From positions 21,435 to 85,434 of the forward strand of contig NZ_JAXHGM010000015.1 of assembly GCF_034808145.1 (NCBI RefSeq): DNA of 64,000 nt, in the 5' to 3' direction. The stretch is from Halorubellus sp034808145 (GTDB lineage: Archaea > Halobacteriota > Halobacteria > Halobacteriales > Natrialbaceae). The notes below the pieces were generated by a model. The model did not search any database and had not been told where the DNA came from. It saw only the letters and a list, made by a program, of their open reading frames with translations. This document shows, piece after piece, positions 49,443 to 59,020 of the stretch (within the stretch, counting starts at the first letter, position 1; each line of letters opens with the position of its first letter). Made by a program: the position numbers and the translations under genes.

Positions 49443-50738
49443 ATGGCCGCCGAACGAACCGTCTCGAAGACGCTTGAGGCAACGACAGTCCCGCCGACGG
49501 CACACAAGCAGCGTCGGCTTGAGGACACTGTAGCGACGTACCGCGACGCACTCCACACTGCCTTCGAGAGCGGGGCGGATACGCAATCGGCGGTCAACGA
49601 CATCGTCACCGACTACGACCTCACCTCCTACGCCAAAGACGCGCTCAAACAGTACGTCCCACAGCTGCGGGAGACTTTCGATGCTGACGAACTGGCTGAC
49701 GATCAGCCAGTTCGATTCACCAACCGTGGCTTCCGTCTCGATCATTCGCCAAACCGCGAGTACGAGTTCTGCTGGCGGGTCCCGCAAGCTGGCCGTGGCA
49801 ACGCCTTTTGGATCCCGTTGCGGATCAATCCGGCACAGGAATCGCTCTGGTTTGACGTGCTCGATGGTGAGGTCTCTATCGGCGAATTCCGGTTGGTCCA
49901 TAACCGGAGAACGTGGACCCTCCATGTTTCCGTCGAATACACCGTCGACGATCCCGATCCAGACGAAGATCCGACCTTCGTCGGATTCGATATCGGCGAA
50001 AGTGCGTTGATCACGGGCTGTGCCCTGCAACGTGACACGCCGACGAAGCCACTGTTGATCGACGGTGGCCGGGCACGACACCTCCGCAAGGAGATGTATA
50101 CTACGCTGCAACGCCTCCAAGAACTTGATGCCGCTGACTGGCGAATCGAGGAACGACTCGGCTACCACCAGAATGCGCTTACGGATATCGTCGAGAAGGC
50201 CTCGCGTAAGGCCGTCGAATACGTCCGCCAGTTCGACGACCCAGTAATCGTGCTCGAGGATCTGTCGTACATTCGTGAGAACTTGGATTACGGCGCGTAC
50301 ATGAACCGACGGCTGCACTCGTGGGCCTTCGCTCAGCTTCAAGGTCGAATCAAGGACAAGGCACTCGAGGCAGGGATTCCGGTTGAGCACGTCCAGCCGC
50401 ACTATACCTCGCAGATTTGCCATGCCTGCCGTCACGTCGGCTGTCGTGACGAACAGGCTGAGTTCCGTTGCACGAACGACGAGTGCCACATCACCACGTT
50501 CCAAGCCGATATCAACGCCGCGGCGAACATCGCTCGCCGCGTCGATCCGTGGGGTGAGAGCGTTCCTTGGAAATCGGAGCGCGATGACACGCCACGGAAT
50601 GGGAGCCCCTGTGACAGGGCCACGGAACGCCGAGAGACGAGTCGGGAACCCCGACAGATGACTCTCTCGGAGTACGGTTCCGAAACCTCTGAGACCAGAT
50701 TTCCCCTTGTAGGAAGCTCCGTCCATCAGGGCGAGTGA
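49443..50738 (+). CDS. tnpB: TnpB RNA-guided nuclease of the IS200/IS605 family, 431 aa
   Basis: Split RuvC acids D183 (VGFDIGES), E272 (IVLEDLSYI) and D356 (FQADINAAANIARR) with zinc-finger cysteines C326, C329, C343, C348 between the last two. TnpB uses an RNA from the element end to cut target DNA. The frame opens at 49413, but ATG 49443 is the family start. Complete, with all acids intact, so probably active. Confidence 0.92.
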   Translation: MAAERTVSKTLEATTVPPTAHKQRRLEDTVATYRDALHTAFESGADTQSAVNDIVTDYDLTSYAKDALKQYVPQLRETFDADELADDQPVRFTNRGFRLDHSPNREYEFCWRVPQAGRGNAFWIPLRINPAQESLWFDVLDGEVSIGEFRLVHNRRTWTLHVSVEYTVDDPDPDEDPTFVGFDIGESALITGCALQRDTPTKPLLIDGGRARHLRKEMYTTLQRLQELDAADWRIEERLGYHQNALTDIVEKASRKAVEYVRQFDDPVIVLEDLSYIRENLDYGAYMNRRLHSWAFAQLQGRIKDKALEAGIPVEHVQPHYTSQICHACRHVGCRDEQAEFRCTNDECHITTFQADINAAANIARRVDPWGESVPWKSERDDTPRNGSPCDRATERRETSREPRQMTLSEYGSETSETRFPLVGSSVHQGE

Positions 50739-50742
50739 GGAT
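50600..50742 (+). ncRNA. putative omega RNA (reRNA) of the TnpB element
   Basis: TnpB guides overlap the 3' end of the gene and run to the right end of the element. Placed by analogy only: the last about 140 bp, including the GGAAGCTCC…GGGCG hairpin. The guide would then be the sequence beyond 50742, i.e. the end of the VirD4-like gene. The 5' end is not determined. Confidence 0.35.
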
Positions 50743-50743
50743 G

Positions 50744-53700
50744 TCACTGGTTGAGTTCTTGATCGAGATTTTTGAAGCCCCGTACAGTGGTCAGGCCCGC
50801 AGCATCGAGGTCGTCGACGGCGTCTCTGATGGTCGCGAACGACCGTGCCGCCCGCCCGCTGACCCGCTCGTCGATTCGATCCGCGTCGGCAAGGCTCTCC
50901 AATACGTCGAGCGCCGTCTCGCGATTGTTGAAGGCCCAGATCGCGTCGGCGTCCACCGCGCTGAGTTTGTCGTAATCCTCGACCGGGGCGTGCCGGTTGT
51001 TACTCGCGAGCTCTGCTTCGCCGGCCCAGACGAGATCGCCGCCCTCGTCGAAGCCGGCCACGTCCAATACCGTGCCGTCGTCGGTTTCGTAGTACGGTTC
51101 CACGCGACCGACGTCGGTCCGCTGGTGGAGCCACAGCTCGAGGAGCCGGACGCCAACCTTGTGTGGCGTTTTCTCGCCGAGATCGCCCGCTCCTGGCCCC
51201 GCCTTCAACTCTCTCCCGAGGAGGTCTCGACCGTCCGGGAGGACGGTGTAGTACTTGCGCCCCGCCGCGGAGTCCGCTTCCAGGAGGTCCTGTTCCGTGA
51301 GCCGCTCCATATGGAGGTCGTCGTATTCGTCTCGGAGCTGGCTCATCCTGTCCAGTAGCGTGTACTCGTCGTCCTCTCGGTTCATCACGTCGAGGACCCG
51401 ATTCAGGAACCGGACGTCGTCACGGCTGAGTCCGCGTTGTCGGAGTTCGTCATCGGGGACGGGTACGCTGCTTTCTTGGACGGGCGTTGCCCCGTTCTCC
51501 GGCTGTGGTGCTTGGTCACCAGTTGGGTCCTCGTCCGTCTCAGTAGTCTGTCCGAACAGGTGACTCATCTCGGACTCGTCTGCATCTGGATCGCTGTCCG
51601 TCTCGGGCTGGGTGGTCGACGTCGATGCGTCCTCGGTCGTCGATTCGCTGATGAACGCGGATTGCGTCGGATCCGTTCCTGAGTCGCCGTCGGCAGCTGA
51701 GCCCGTCGTTTCGGCCCCCAAACTCCCCCAGCCAGTCTCCTCTGGGGCAGTGCTCGACTCAGTCGGCTCTGTCAGCCCGTACTGGGCCTGTGTCCGCTCG
51801 ACCATCCGTGGCCGGGACACGGACTCGAAATGGTCTTCTTGGGGCTCTGTGAGCGGCTGGTCGCTTTCTGGATGCCCCGGCGCAATCGGGAGCGGCTTCA
51901 GCGAAAACGGCGGCGGCCCAGTCTCCCCGAACGACGGGCTCGGGAGTTGCGCAATCCACTCGCCACTTGGGAGCGTGTTGATTCGGTTGCGGAGTTCGGT
52001 CGGGCTGAGGTCCTCGTGGGCAAGCGACTCCGTGAGGTCGCGCTCGATCGAGATGTTGCCGATGAGCTTCGTCTTGATGTTGTTCAGCACCTCGTCGTAG
52101 GCCCGCTCGTTCCGGTTCCGAACCTGTTCGGGGAACTGCATCACGAGTCCCATACTCAGGCCGAACGACCGGCCCTGCGGCAGGAGTTGCTCGGAGACGA
52201 GCTTCGTCGACGCGACCGGCGCCGCCTCCTCGATGATGAGGTTCGTGAGCTTCTCGTAGTCGGTCTGGCCGTCGCGTCGGCGCACCTGCACGGCGTCCCA
52301 GAGATTACTCAACAGCAGCAGGGTGATCGCCCGCTGGGCCTCCGGGCGGAGGTCGCCGAGGTCGAAGATGATGGTGGCGTCTTCATCGAGGAACTCGCGG
52401 AAGTCGAACCGGTTGTCGACGTACTCGCCGGCGTCATTCTGCTTGGGGACGTGGCTGAAGATCCGGCGGAGATGCGCGTCCTCTTTGAGCTTGTCGAGGC
52501 GGTTCCCGACGGCGTCCATCGACACCTGGAACTGGTGGTTGTCCTTCGCAAAGTGGCGCGTCAGCGATTCCTCGATGTTCTGGTTGTCCGCCGAGACCGG
52601 GGGAATCGTCTGATCGCGCTGCATCCGAAGGGCGGCGGCGAAGAGGTCGTCCAGCCCGAACACGTCGCTCCCGTACTCCTCGTCGAACAGCGCCTTGATT
52701 AGGTAGCTCAGAATCTCGTTCGCGACGAACGCCTGCCCGTACTGCTCGCGTCCCATAATCATCCGGAGGATGTCGTGGAAGTGGTCGACCTTGTCCTGAA
52801 TCGCGTCCTCACGGTTGCGACCGGCCTCGAGCGCGGGGCGGATGTCGAAGAAGGAGAACGCGGGGATGGTCTCCGGGACGCGGAAGTGGTAGACGTCGTC
52901 GAGACCACCGAACCGCTCGTAGTGGCAGCGCAGGTAGTTCTCACACATTCCGTCCCCCTTCGGGTCGACGAGGACGACGGGGCCACCAGTCGACTCGCGA
53001 AGCGAGAGGGCGTCGTTGATGATGGCCTTCGACTTCCCGCCACCCGTCGACGCGAACCGCCCGTAATGCGTCGGCAACAGGTCCGGCGGGATCCGGATGG
53101 GGTCCGGCCGTGGCTCACCGTTCTCGTCGAGCGCGTACCCGATGGCCATCCCCTCCTGGAACTGCTGGATCAGATCCGGGTTCGGCCACGGGAGCGGATT
53201 CCGACTCTGCTGTTCGGCCCTGGTCCCCCGCGTCCCTTCGACAGTCAACTGTTCGGAAGAGGGGACGAGGACGAAGTTCGCGAGCTCCGTCCCGCTGAGG
53301 ACCAGCTCGGGGCGGGTCTTCCCTCGTCCCGTCGTCAACTCGCGGTTGAGGAGGCGCTGGAGAGCGGCCCGTGCCTTCTTCTCCTTCGTTTTCTTACGGA
53401 AGCCGCTGTCCCGGAGGCGTTGCCCCTCGACCTCGTAGAACGGTCCATCAAGCGGGTCGAACACGGGGAGGAGCGAGTCCATCCGGGCATCGAGGTCGTC
53501 GTGGGTGTCGTCGGTGGGGACGCCGACGGCACGGATGTTGACCGTGAACGACCGTTTGGCGTTCTTCGCATCGATGTACTCGATCCGCTTCTCGACGACC
53601 TCGCTGACCTGCCGGTCGTCCTGGTCGCTCCGCTGCTCCTCGACCTCGAGCAACGAACCGACGACCTCCTGGAAGAACGTGTCGCGGCCGTCGACGAGAT

Positions 53701-54568
53701 CCTCTTTCCGCACCTCCGCGTCGGACTGCCAGCTGGCACGCCGTTGGAAGACGACTTGGAACGCTGTCGGCGCTGTCGCCTCCATCAGATGGTCGATTAG
53801 CGACGCCAGCGCCGCGCCGGGCTCGTCGACGGACGAGAGATCGCCGTTCGTTTCCTCTGCCGTGAACGGCGTCAGCGAGGTCATCCAGTCCTGCTTCCGC
53901 GACGCGGCGCCACACCACCGGACCCCAAGCGGCGAGACAGCATCCTGTGCCGGGCGAGCCAGAATCGTTCCCGCCGGTGTCATCGTCGGCTTCTCGATGG
54001 CCCGTCGCTCTTCCTCGTCGTCTGGAAGTGCATCGGGCGGCGCTATTTCGAGGGCTGAGTCCCCGACAGTCACGTGATGATCGGGGATGCTCGTGGCTGC
54101 CGTACCGCCGTCGACAACGGGGTCTGCTTCGGCTGCCTCGGAGTCCCCTGATTCCTCGTCGACGATGTCGTACTGTTCTGCCGGACCAAACTCGTACTGC
54201 AGCCGCCCGGCTTCGTAGTGGTCGACGAATTCCTGCGGTGTGAACTCGACTGGCTGAATGAGCCGAGCGGCGACGTCGACGTCGACGCGCTCGATGTCGA
54301 ACGTGGCCGGATAGATGGAACGCAGGCGCTTCTTGAGCGTATCGAGGTGCGCATCGGCCCCGTAGAAGAACTCTACTGGGTCGTCCGGGCCATCACAGAT
54401 CGCGAGGAACTCGAACCGGGGTGGTGTCTCACTGTGGAGTGGGTTCAGCTTCGCCCCGAGGCCCGACGAGCCGGGCGTGGTCAGCTTGTGGAGGCTGTCG
54501 AGGACTCGGGGGATACTCTCCGGGTCAAGTCGCTCGGATGTCGGCGTGACGCGAAGGTACTCAGCCAT
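50744..54568 (-). CDS. VirD4/TraD-like coupling ATPase (HerA-FtsK superfamily), 1274 aa
   Basis: Walker A FASTGGGKSKA (near residue 506) and Walker B LTNLIIEEAAP (near 775), with VVLVDPKGDGMCENY and the HFRVPETIPAFSFFDIRP stretch typical of conjugative coupling proteins. Long N-terminal region (about 450 residues) and an acidic Ser/Thr-rich linker (about 900-1050), then a C-terminal domain (ELASNNRHAPVEDYDKLSAV) reminiscent of archaeal transfer ATPases. It overlaps the VirB4 gene by 8 bp. It probably feeds DNA to the secretion channel. Confidence 0.82.
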   Translation of the reverse strand: MAEYLRVTPTSERLDPESIPRVLDSLHKLTTPGSSGLGAKLNPLHSETPPRFEFLAICDGPDDPVEFFYGADAHLDTLKKRLRSIYPATFDIERVDVDVAARLIQPVEFTPQEFVDHYEAGRLQYEFGPAEQYDIVDEESGDSEAAEADPVVDGGTAATSIPDHHVTVGDSALEIAPPDALPDDEEERRAIEKPTMTPAGTILARPAQDAVSPLGVRWCGAASRKQDWMTSLTPFTAEETNGDLSSVDEPGAALASLIDHLMEATAPTAFQVVFQRRASWQSDAEVRKEDLVDGRDTFFQEVVGSLLEVEEQRSDQDDRQVSEVVEKRIEYIDAKNAKRSFTVNIRAVGVPTDDTHDDLDARMDSLLPVFDPLDGPFYEVEGQRLRDSGFRKKTKEKKARAALQRLLNRELTTGRGKTRPELVLSGTELANFVLVPSSEQLTVEGTRGTRAEQQSRNPLPWPNPDLIQQFQEGMAIGYALDENGEPRPDPIRIPPDLLPTHYGRFASTGGGKSKAIINDALSLRESTGGPVVLVDPKGDGMCENYLRCHYERFGGLDDVYHFRVPETIPAFSFFDIRPALEAGRNREDAIQDKVDHFHDILRMIMGREQYGQAFVANEILSYLIKALFDEEYGSDVFGLDDLFAAALRMQRDQTIPPVSADNQNIEESLTRHFAKDNHQFQVSMDAVGNRLDKLKEDAHLRRIFSHVPKQNDAGEYVDNRFDFREFLDEDATIIFDLGDLRPEAQRAITLLLLSNLWDAVQVRRRDGQTDYEKLTNLIIEEAAPVASTKLVSEQLLPQGRSFGLSMGLVMQFPEQVRNRNERAYDEVLNNIKTKLIGNISIERDLTESLAHEDLSPTELRNRINTLPSGEWIAQLPSPSFGETGPPPFSLKPLPIAPGHPESDQPLTEPQEDHFESVSRPRMVERTQAQYGLTEPTESSTAPEETGWGSLGAETTGSAADGDSGTDPTQSAFISESTTEDASTSTTQPETDSDPDADESEMSHLFGQTTETDEDPTGDQAPQPENGATPVQESSVPVPDDELRQRGLSRDDVRFLNRVLDVMNREDDEYTLLDRMSQLRDEYDDLHMERLTEQDLLEADSAAGRKYYTVLPDGRDLLGRELKAGPGAGDLGEKTPHKVGVRLLELWLHQRTDVGRVEPYYETDDGTVLDVAGFDEGGDLVWAGEAELASNNRHAPVEDYDKLSAVDADAIWAFNNRETALDVLESLADADRIDERVSGRAARSFATIRDAVDDLDAAGLTTVRGFKNLDQELNQ

Positions 54569-56786
54569 CGTTGGTCCCCTCCGTTGACCCGCCGTCTGGT
54601 TCGGCTTCGACGGCGTCTGATTCCTCGTTCAGTTCGCTCGTTTCGTTCGTTCCGTTCGTTGCTCGGTGTTCGAGCTCTTCCTGGAACTCCTGCATCTCGG
54701 TATCGACGGCGTCGTCGCCGGCGCCGGGCAGCGAGGACCGAACTTGAGAGGTCGGGTCGAAGTCGATGACCTGCTTCTCCTTGGGCATCGCTTTGACCTG
54801 GATGCCGCGCCACTCGCCGTCGACGCCCACGAGGGCCTCGGAGAAGCCGGCGTCCTCGTTGCCCGGCACGGCGTCCTGGACGAACCGCATCTGCGCGTAG
54901 TTCAACCCGAACTCGTCGGCCCACTCCTCGTCCATCCCGTCGAGCCGGTGGAACTGCTTGACCGCACACTGATCCAGGATGGCCTCGGATTCGGCGTGCT
55001 CGAAGAACTCGTCGACGGTCTGGGTGACCAGGCGGATCGAGAGGTCGTGGTGGCGGTGGTGCCGGAACACCGTTTCGAGGAACGCCAGGCTCGCGGCGTC
55101 CTGCATGATGTAGCGTGCCTCGTCGATGTAGAACACGACCTCCTTCTCCGAGACTTTCGCCCGCTCGTAGACCAACGAGATGAGTAGCTGCATCGTCAGC
55201 GCCGTGCTGCTGTCGACGCTGCCCTCCTGCTGGGCCAGATCGAGGTAGATGACCTTCTCGTCCCGGATGTCGAAGTCGGATTCCTGGCCGAGGTTGGCGT
55301 GGCGACCGTCGTCCTCGAAGGGACGGAGCTGATCGAGCAGCCACGTTGCGTCCTCTTTGATCTTCCCCGCCTCCTCGTCGGACCGGACGACGAACTCCTC
55401 GGGGTCGTCGACCATATCTTCGAACACGTCCATCATCTCGCGGATGGTCGGACTCGGATTGCTGTGCGTCGAGATGTCGTCGGTGATCCCGTTGCGCTGG
55501 TAGGCACGTTTGAGGGCGAGTTCGAGCGTGGTGCGCCGATCTCCCAGTGAGATACCCCGGAGGGCGAAGAAGTTCGTGAGGAAGCTCATCGCGTCGTCGA
55601 GTTTCTCGTTGAACGGGCTCGCGTCCTCACCCATCGCCCGCTGGACGTGTTCGGGCGTCTCGCGGATTTCCAGCGGATTCAGACCGAGCGTCCCGCCAAC
55701 CGTGATCCGCTTGGCGTCGAGCGCCTCTGAGACGCCGGCCCAGTTGTTCAATGGTTCGAGGATGATGCCGATGCGGTCCTTGCTCTGCTCAATCGACCGG
55801 ATGAAGTTCTGCTTCGAACTGAACGACTTTCCCGACCCGGTGTCGCCGACGGTGAACATCGCGTACCCGTTATCTCGCGCAAACGGGTCGATGACCACGG
55901 GGCTCTGATTGTCCTTGTGGATCCCGAACTCGACGCCGCCCTCCTCGAGAATCGTCGCGTTGTGCGGCGAGGACAGCAACGCGCCGACGGCGCCGCCGAG
56001 TGCGATCGACGTCCGGCCGAACTCGTTGTCGCCGATGGGCGCGGCGGACTGGAGGGCGAGATCCTGGCGACAGATGGCCGTCTTCGGCGTGAGGTTCGCC
56101 GGGTCGTCCCGGAGCGCACTCTTGACCGTCTGGACGGCGTCTCTGAGGTCGTCTTTCTCGTCGGCCCGCACGGTGATGAACATCCCTTGGTCGAAGACGT
56201 TCGCGCCGTTCTCGACGGCCTTGTACGTCGCTGCAGCCTCGTTGGCGCGTTCCTGTAGGTAGGCACTCCGGATACTCTGTTCGAGGTCAGCGTCCACCTG
56301 AAGGTCGTCAGCGATGTCCTGCAGTTCGTTCCGGGCCCGCTCCTGATTTTTCGGCGTGATATGGGCCGTCAGATCGAACTGGACGTCGGTCATCTCGAAG
56401 AGGTCGCTCAGATACCCGTCGTTGGGATAGTCGGCATAGTTAGCGATGTACAGCGTCGACGTCCACTGCTCACCGACCTGTGCGGCTCGCGTTTCCCACT
56501 CAATCGCCGCCGGCGCGGTCACCGTCTTGTGTGACTCGGAGATGTCGTCGAGGAGCTGGCGTTCGGCCTCGCCTTCTTCGAGTGTCTCCTCGTCGAGGAC
56601 ATCGGTAAAGTCCACGTCTGGTTCATCATCCGCAGTGAAGCGGTCCCAGAGGTACTTACTGCCGACGCCAAGGCCGAGACCCACTGCAAGGGCAAGTACT
56701 GCACTCTCTGCTGGCGTCAGATTCTGGAGCCACCCGGCGACGGTGCCAAGCGCGCCACCACCAGTCTGGAGGATCACGTTACGCAT
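54561..56786 (-). CDS. VirB4/TrbE-like secretion ATPase, 741 aa
   Basis: Walker A VGDTGSGKSFSSKQ, Walker B VVFYIDEARYIM, then RHHRHHDLSIRLVTQTVDEF, all as in VirB4. One or two membrane helices near the N-terminus (ESAVLALAVGLGLGVGSKYL). ATG 56786 is chosen: it overlaps the end of the upstream gene by 8 bp. It energises assembly of the type IV secretion/pilus complex. Confidence 0.88.
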   Translation of the reverse strand: MRNVILQTGGGALGTVAGWLQNLTPAESAVLALAVGLGLGVGSKYLWDRFTADDEPDVDFTDVLDEETLEEGEAERQLLDDISESHKTVTAPAAIEWETRAAQVGEQWTSTLYIANYADYPNDGYLSDLFEMTDVQFDLTAHITPKNQERARNELQDIADDLQVDADLEQSIRSAYLQERANEAAATYKAVENGANVFDQGMFITVRADEKDDLRDAVQTVKSALRDDPANLTPKTAICRQDLALQSAAPIGDNEFGRTSIALGGAVGALLSSPHNATILEEGGVEFGIHKDNQSPVVIDPFARDNGYAMFTVGDTGSGKSFSSKQNFIRSIEQSKDRIGIILEPLNNWAGVSEALDAKRITVGGTLGLNPLEIRETPEHVQRAMGEDASPFNEKLDDAMSFLTNFFALRGISLGDRRTTLELALKRAYQRNGITDDISTHSNPSPTIREMMDVFEDMVDDPEEFVVRSDEEAGKIKEDATWLLDQLRPFEDDGRHANLGQESDFDIRDEKVIYLDLAQQEGSVDSSTALTMQLLISLVYERAKVSEKEVVFYIDEARYIMQDAASLAFLETVFRHHRHHDLSIRLVTQTVDEFFEHAESEAILDQCAVKQFHRLDGMDEEWADEFGLNYAQMRFVQDAVPGNEDAGFSEALVGVDGEWRGIQVKAMPKEKQVIDFDPTSQVRSSLPGAGDDAVDTEMQEFQEELEHRATNGTNETSELNEESDAVEAEPDGGSTEGTNDG

Positions 56787-57900
56787 CGTGTGGGTCCTCC
56801 CGGCGCGAGTGGCCGATGATCGATTGGTCGCGAACGACACGTTCTGCATCATCGTAGTCGTGTTCGCGACCGTTCCAGAAGTCCATATTCAGGACGAACA
56901 GCTCGACCGTGCTGAGCCGGCGTGCGGACCACCCCGACGCTTGCTGGATGAACTCGGAGCGAACGTCGTTAACGCGACTGTCGAGCTTCTCGAACATCTG
57001 CGCACGGCGCTCGACGTCGGTGAGGTCCTCGCGGCGGGTGACGAACGGGTTGAACAGGAACCCGATGACCGGGAACTGGGTCAGCTTCTCTGCGGGGGTG
57101 CCCTCGTCGCGGAAGCGGTCGTACACTTCTATCGGGCTGACTTCAACGCCGATGTAGTACCGGACCTGCTGAATGCCCCGGTCACGCATCTCCTTCGGCC
57201 GTGTCTCCCGATATTCTTCGAGGAGTTCCCGGAAGATCGGGTTCTCCGTGACGTCTTCGTCAGTGAGGCGCTCCTCGATGGTCTCGGTGATCTGCTCGAC
57301 CGGGAAAGAACGGGTTGTGGCGTGGAGTTTGAGCTTCGAGTCCAGCTCTTTGTTAGCGAACTCTTCGCCAGCGTCCTGGAGCTGCGCCCAGTCGTCGGAC
57401 ATCGCGAAGTCCATGTTGGCCGGATCGATCTCGATGAACGCCTCCATCGCGCCGTCTTCACGCTGGATAGCACCAGCGCCCGGCCACGCTCGCTTGATGT
57501 TCGTGAGGTCCTGTGTCCGCTCGTCCGGCTTGAACGGCGTGTAGTTCGCGAGTCCGCCTTCGTTCCGCTCTGACTCGTTGGTACTCGTGTCGGCGTCGGC
57601 GGGCGCACTGAACGTGACCTGAGGCCGTTTGAGGTATCGATAGACGTCTTTGGTCCACGTCCAGGCATTCAGGTGGGTTGGTGAGACGTAGATGACGGCG
57701 ACGCCAAATCCAAGCCCGCCAGCGACGAACGGGAGGGCAAGCGACTCGATCCCGGTGAGGCCCGCGATAAACAGCCCAATAATGGGGAAGGCGATGAGCA
57801 TGCCGACGTCGCCTTCCTCGATATTGAGATACGGGATGCGACTCTCCTCGCCGAACTGATCCATGATGCGCCGTGCGGCTGCGTCTTCGTCTGTTGACAT
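56779..57900 (-). CDS. PrgI/VirB3-like membrane protein, 373 aa
   Basis: Two adjacent membrane helices (GMLIAFPIIGLFIAGLTGIE, SLALPFVAGGLGFGVAVIYV) then a soluble domain, the layout of PrgI/VirB3 proteins that sit under VirB4. The soluble part (MEAFIEIDPANMDFAMSDDW …) resembles the N-terminal domain of VirB4, as if that domain had been transferred to this subunit. Overlaps VirB4 by 8 bp. Confidence 0.65.
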   Translation of the reverse strand: MSTDEDAAARRIMDQFGEESRIPYLNIEEGDVGMLIAFPIIGLFIAGLTGIESLALPFVAGGLGFGVAVIYVSPTHLNAWTWTKDVYRYLKRPQVTFSAPADADTSTNESERNEGGLANYTPFKPDERTQDLTNIKRAWPGAGAIQREDGAMEAFIEIDPANMDFAMSDDWAQLQDAGEEFANKELDSKLKLHATTRSFPVEQITETIEERLTDEDVTENPIFRELLEEYRETRPKEMRDRGIQQVRYYIGVEVSPIEVYDRFRDEGTPAEKLTQFPVIGFLFNPFVTRREDLTDVERRAQMFEKLDSRVNDVRSEFIQQASGWSARRLSTVELFVLNMDFWNGREHDYDDAERVVRDQSIIGHSRREDPHDA

Positions 57901-57902
57901 TG

Positions 57903-59018
57903 TTAGTGGATACCGCGGTCAAAGTCCATACCGTGTTCGTTACTCTCCGATTCCGCTGTCGCTCCACCGGGGTCATTCTCGGTACGGCGGTACGACGGCG
58001 TGCCGCTACCGTCTTCTCCGTGTCCACCGCGGGCAGCCGCTTTTTGTGCGACGGCCTGGCCGGCGGCGGCTTTCGGCCCCCATCGAGCGGCGGTCGTCGC
58101 GACGCCGGCGCCACCGACGTAGGCCCCGGCGGCGACACCGCCGATGAGGGCTGCACCTTTTGTCGCCCCGCCGACGACTTTGGCCGTCAACGGCGTCGCG
58201 TATTTGAATGTCTTCCATGTGATGTAGAGGGCGACCAGTGGGAGGGACGCAGCGACGAGGTATTTGAGGAACGCTGATCCTGGCGTGAGAGTCCCACCGG
58301 AGTAGATCAAGTCGTACCCCTTGAGGACCATCGCTGCCGGGAGCGGGAGGACAGCCAACGGGACAAACCGTTTGCAGAACCCCATCGCGATATCGGATAC
58401 GACCGGAATGTTTCCGTAGGCCAGTGCAAATGCAATCGGCATTCCGTACAGGTAGACATACAGCAGAATCATCCGGATGTAGAACAGCGCCTCCAACGCC
58501 CACATCGAGATTCCACCAATCACGGCGAACAATAGCCCCAGCCCTGGGTTTGTGATGGCTGCACCCAAGAACTGAAGCATTGCCGAGGCTACGGAGGAAA
58601 GATCCGGCATCAGTGCAATAGTGAACCCGTCGACGAGGTAGAGTGCGAGAGTTCCAACCCAGTACCACGTGATGATTAGAAAAGCACCTACCCAGGCCGT
58701 CTTCTTCGTTTTTCGGGCTTCATAGGTACTTCCAATATTGAAGATCCGAACCGTGTGACGGCCCTGAACGCTCATCACGAGGAGCAACAGGGCGACCAGC
58801 ATGATTTCGCCGCCGATGAGAGCATCGTGGATCGCTGGCCAGGGTGCGTTGGTTGGTTCACCGAAGACAAATGCTCCGTTCGTCTCTGGGGTCGGGGTTC
58901 CGAACATCCCCTCAGTTAGAGTCTCATACCCCGATCTGAGACCGTCCATGAACAGCCCGATGAACCAATCAACGACGTCCTTGATACCCTCGAGGACGAC
59001 GTCGATGAGATCAACCAT
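57903..59018 (-). CDS. VirB6/TrbL-like polytopic membrane protein, 371 aa
   Basis: At least six hydrophobic helices (for example IMLVALLLLVMSVQ, GAFLIITWYWVGTLALYLV, LFYIRMILLYVYLYGMPIAF, FLKYLVAASLPLVALYITW) followed by a Gly/Ala-rich and charged tail. This matches VirB6/TrbL channel proteins. Position in the operon supports it. Two bp from the next gene. Confidence 0.72.
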   Translation of the reverse strand: MVDLIDVVLEGIKDVVDWFIGLFMDGLRSGYETLTEGMFGTPTPETNGAFVFGEPTNAPWPAIHDALIGGEIMLVALLLLVMSVQGRHTVRIFNIGSTYEARKTKKTAWVGAFLIITWYWVGTLALYLVDGFTIALMPDLSSVASAMLQFLGAAITNPGLGLLFAVIGGISMWALEALFYIRMILLYVYLYGMPIAFALAYGNIPVVSDIAMGFCKRFVPLAVLPLPAAMVLKGYDLIYSGGTLTPGSAFLKYLVAASLPLVALYITWKTFKYATPLTAKVVGGATKGAALIGGVAAGAYVGGAGVATTAARWGPKAAAGQAVAQKAAARGGHGEDGSGTPSYRRTENDPGGATAESESNEHGMDFDRGIH

Positions 59019-59020
59019 CG

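Larger units (their letters stand above)
49200..50742 (+). mobile_element. IS1341-type (IS200/IS605 family, tnpB-only) element
   Basis: A tnpB gene without a tnpA partner. The right end GGAAGCTCCGTCCATCAGGG (50712-50731), with a potential CC(G)TC-x-GGGCG hairpin, has the look of haloarchaeal IS1341-type ends. The left end is not certain; the small RHH gene (49250-49384) may be inside the element. It sits exactly between the primase and conjugation operons, and its right end abuts the stop codon of the VirD4-like gene (50744). Confidence 0.7.

Noticed and set aside
50735..57573. Several long plus-strand frames opposite the secretion operon
   Set aside because: All are antisense to VirD4-, VirB4- and PrgI-like genes with strong motifs. 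Their composition is that of shadow frames.
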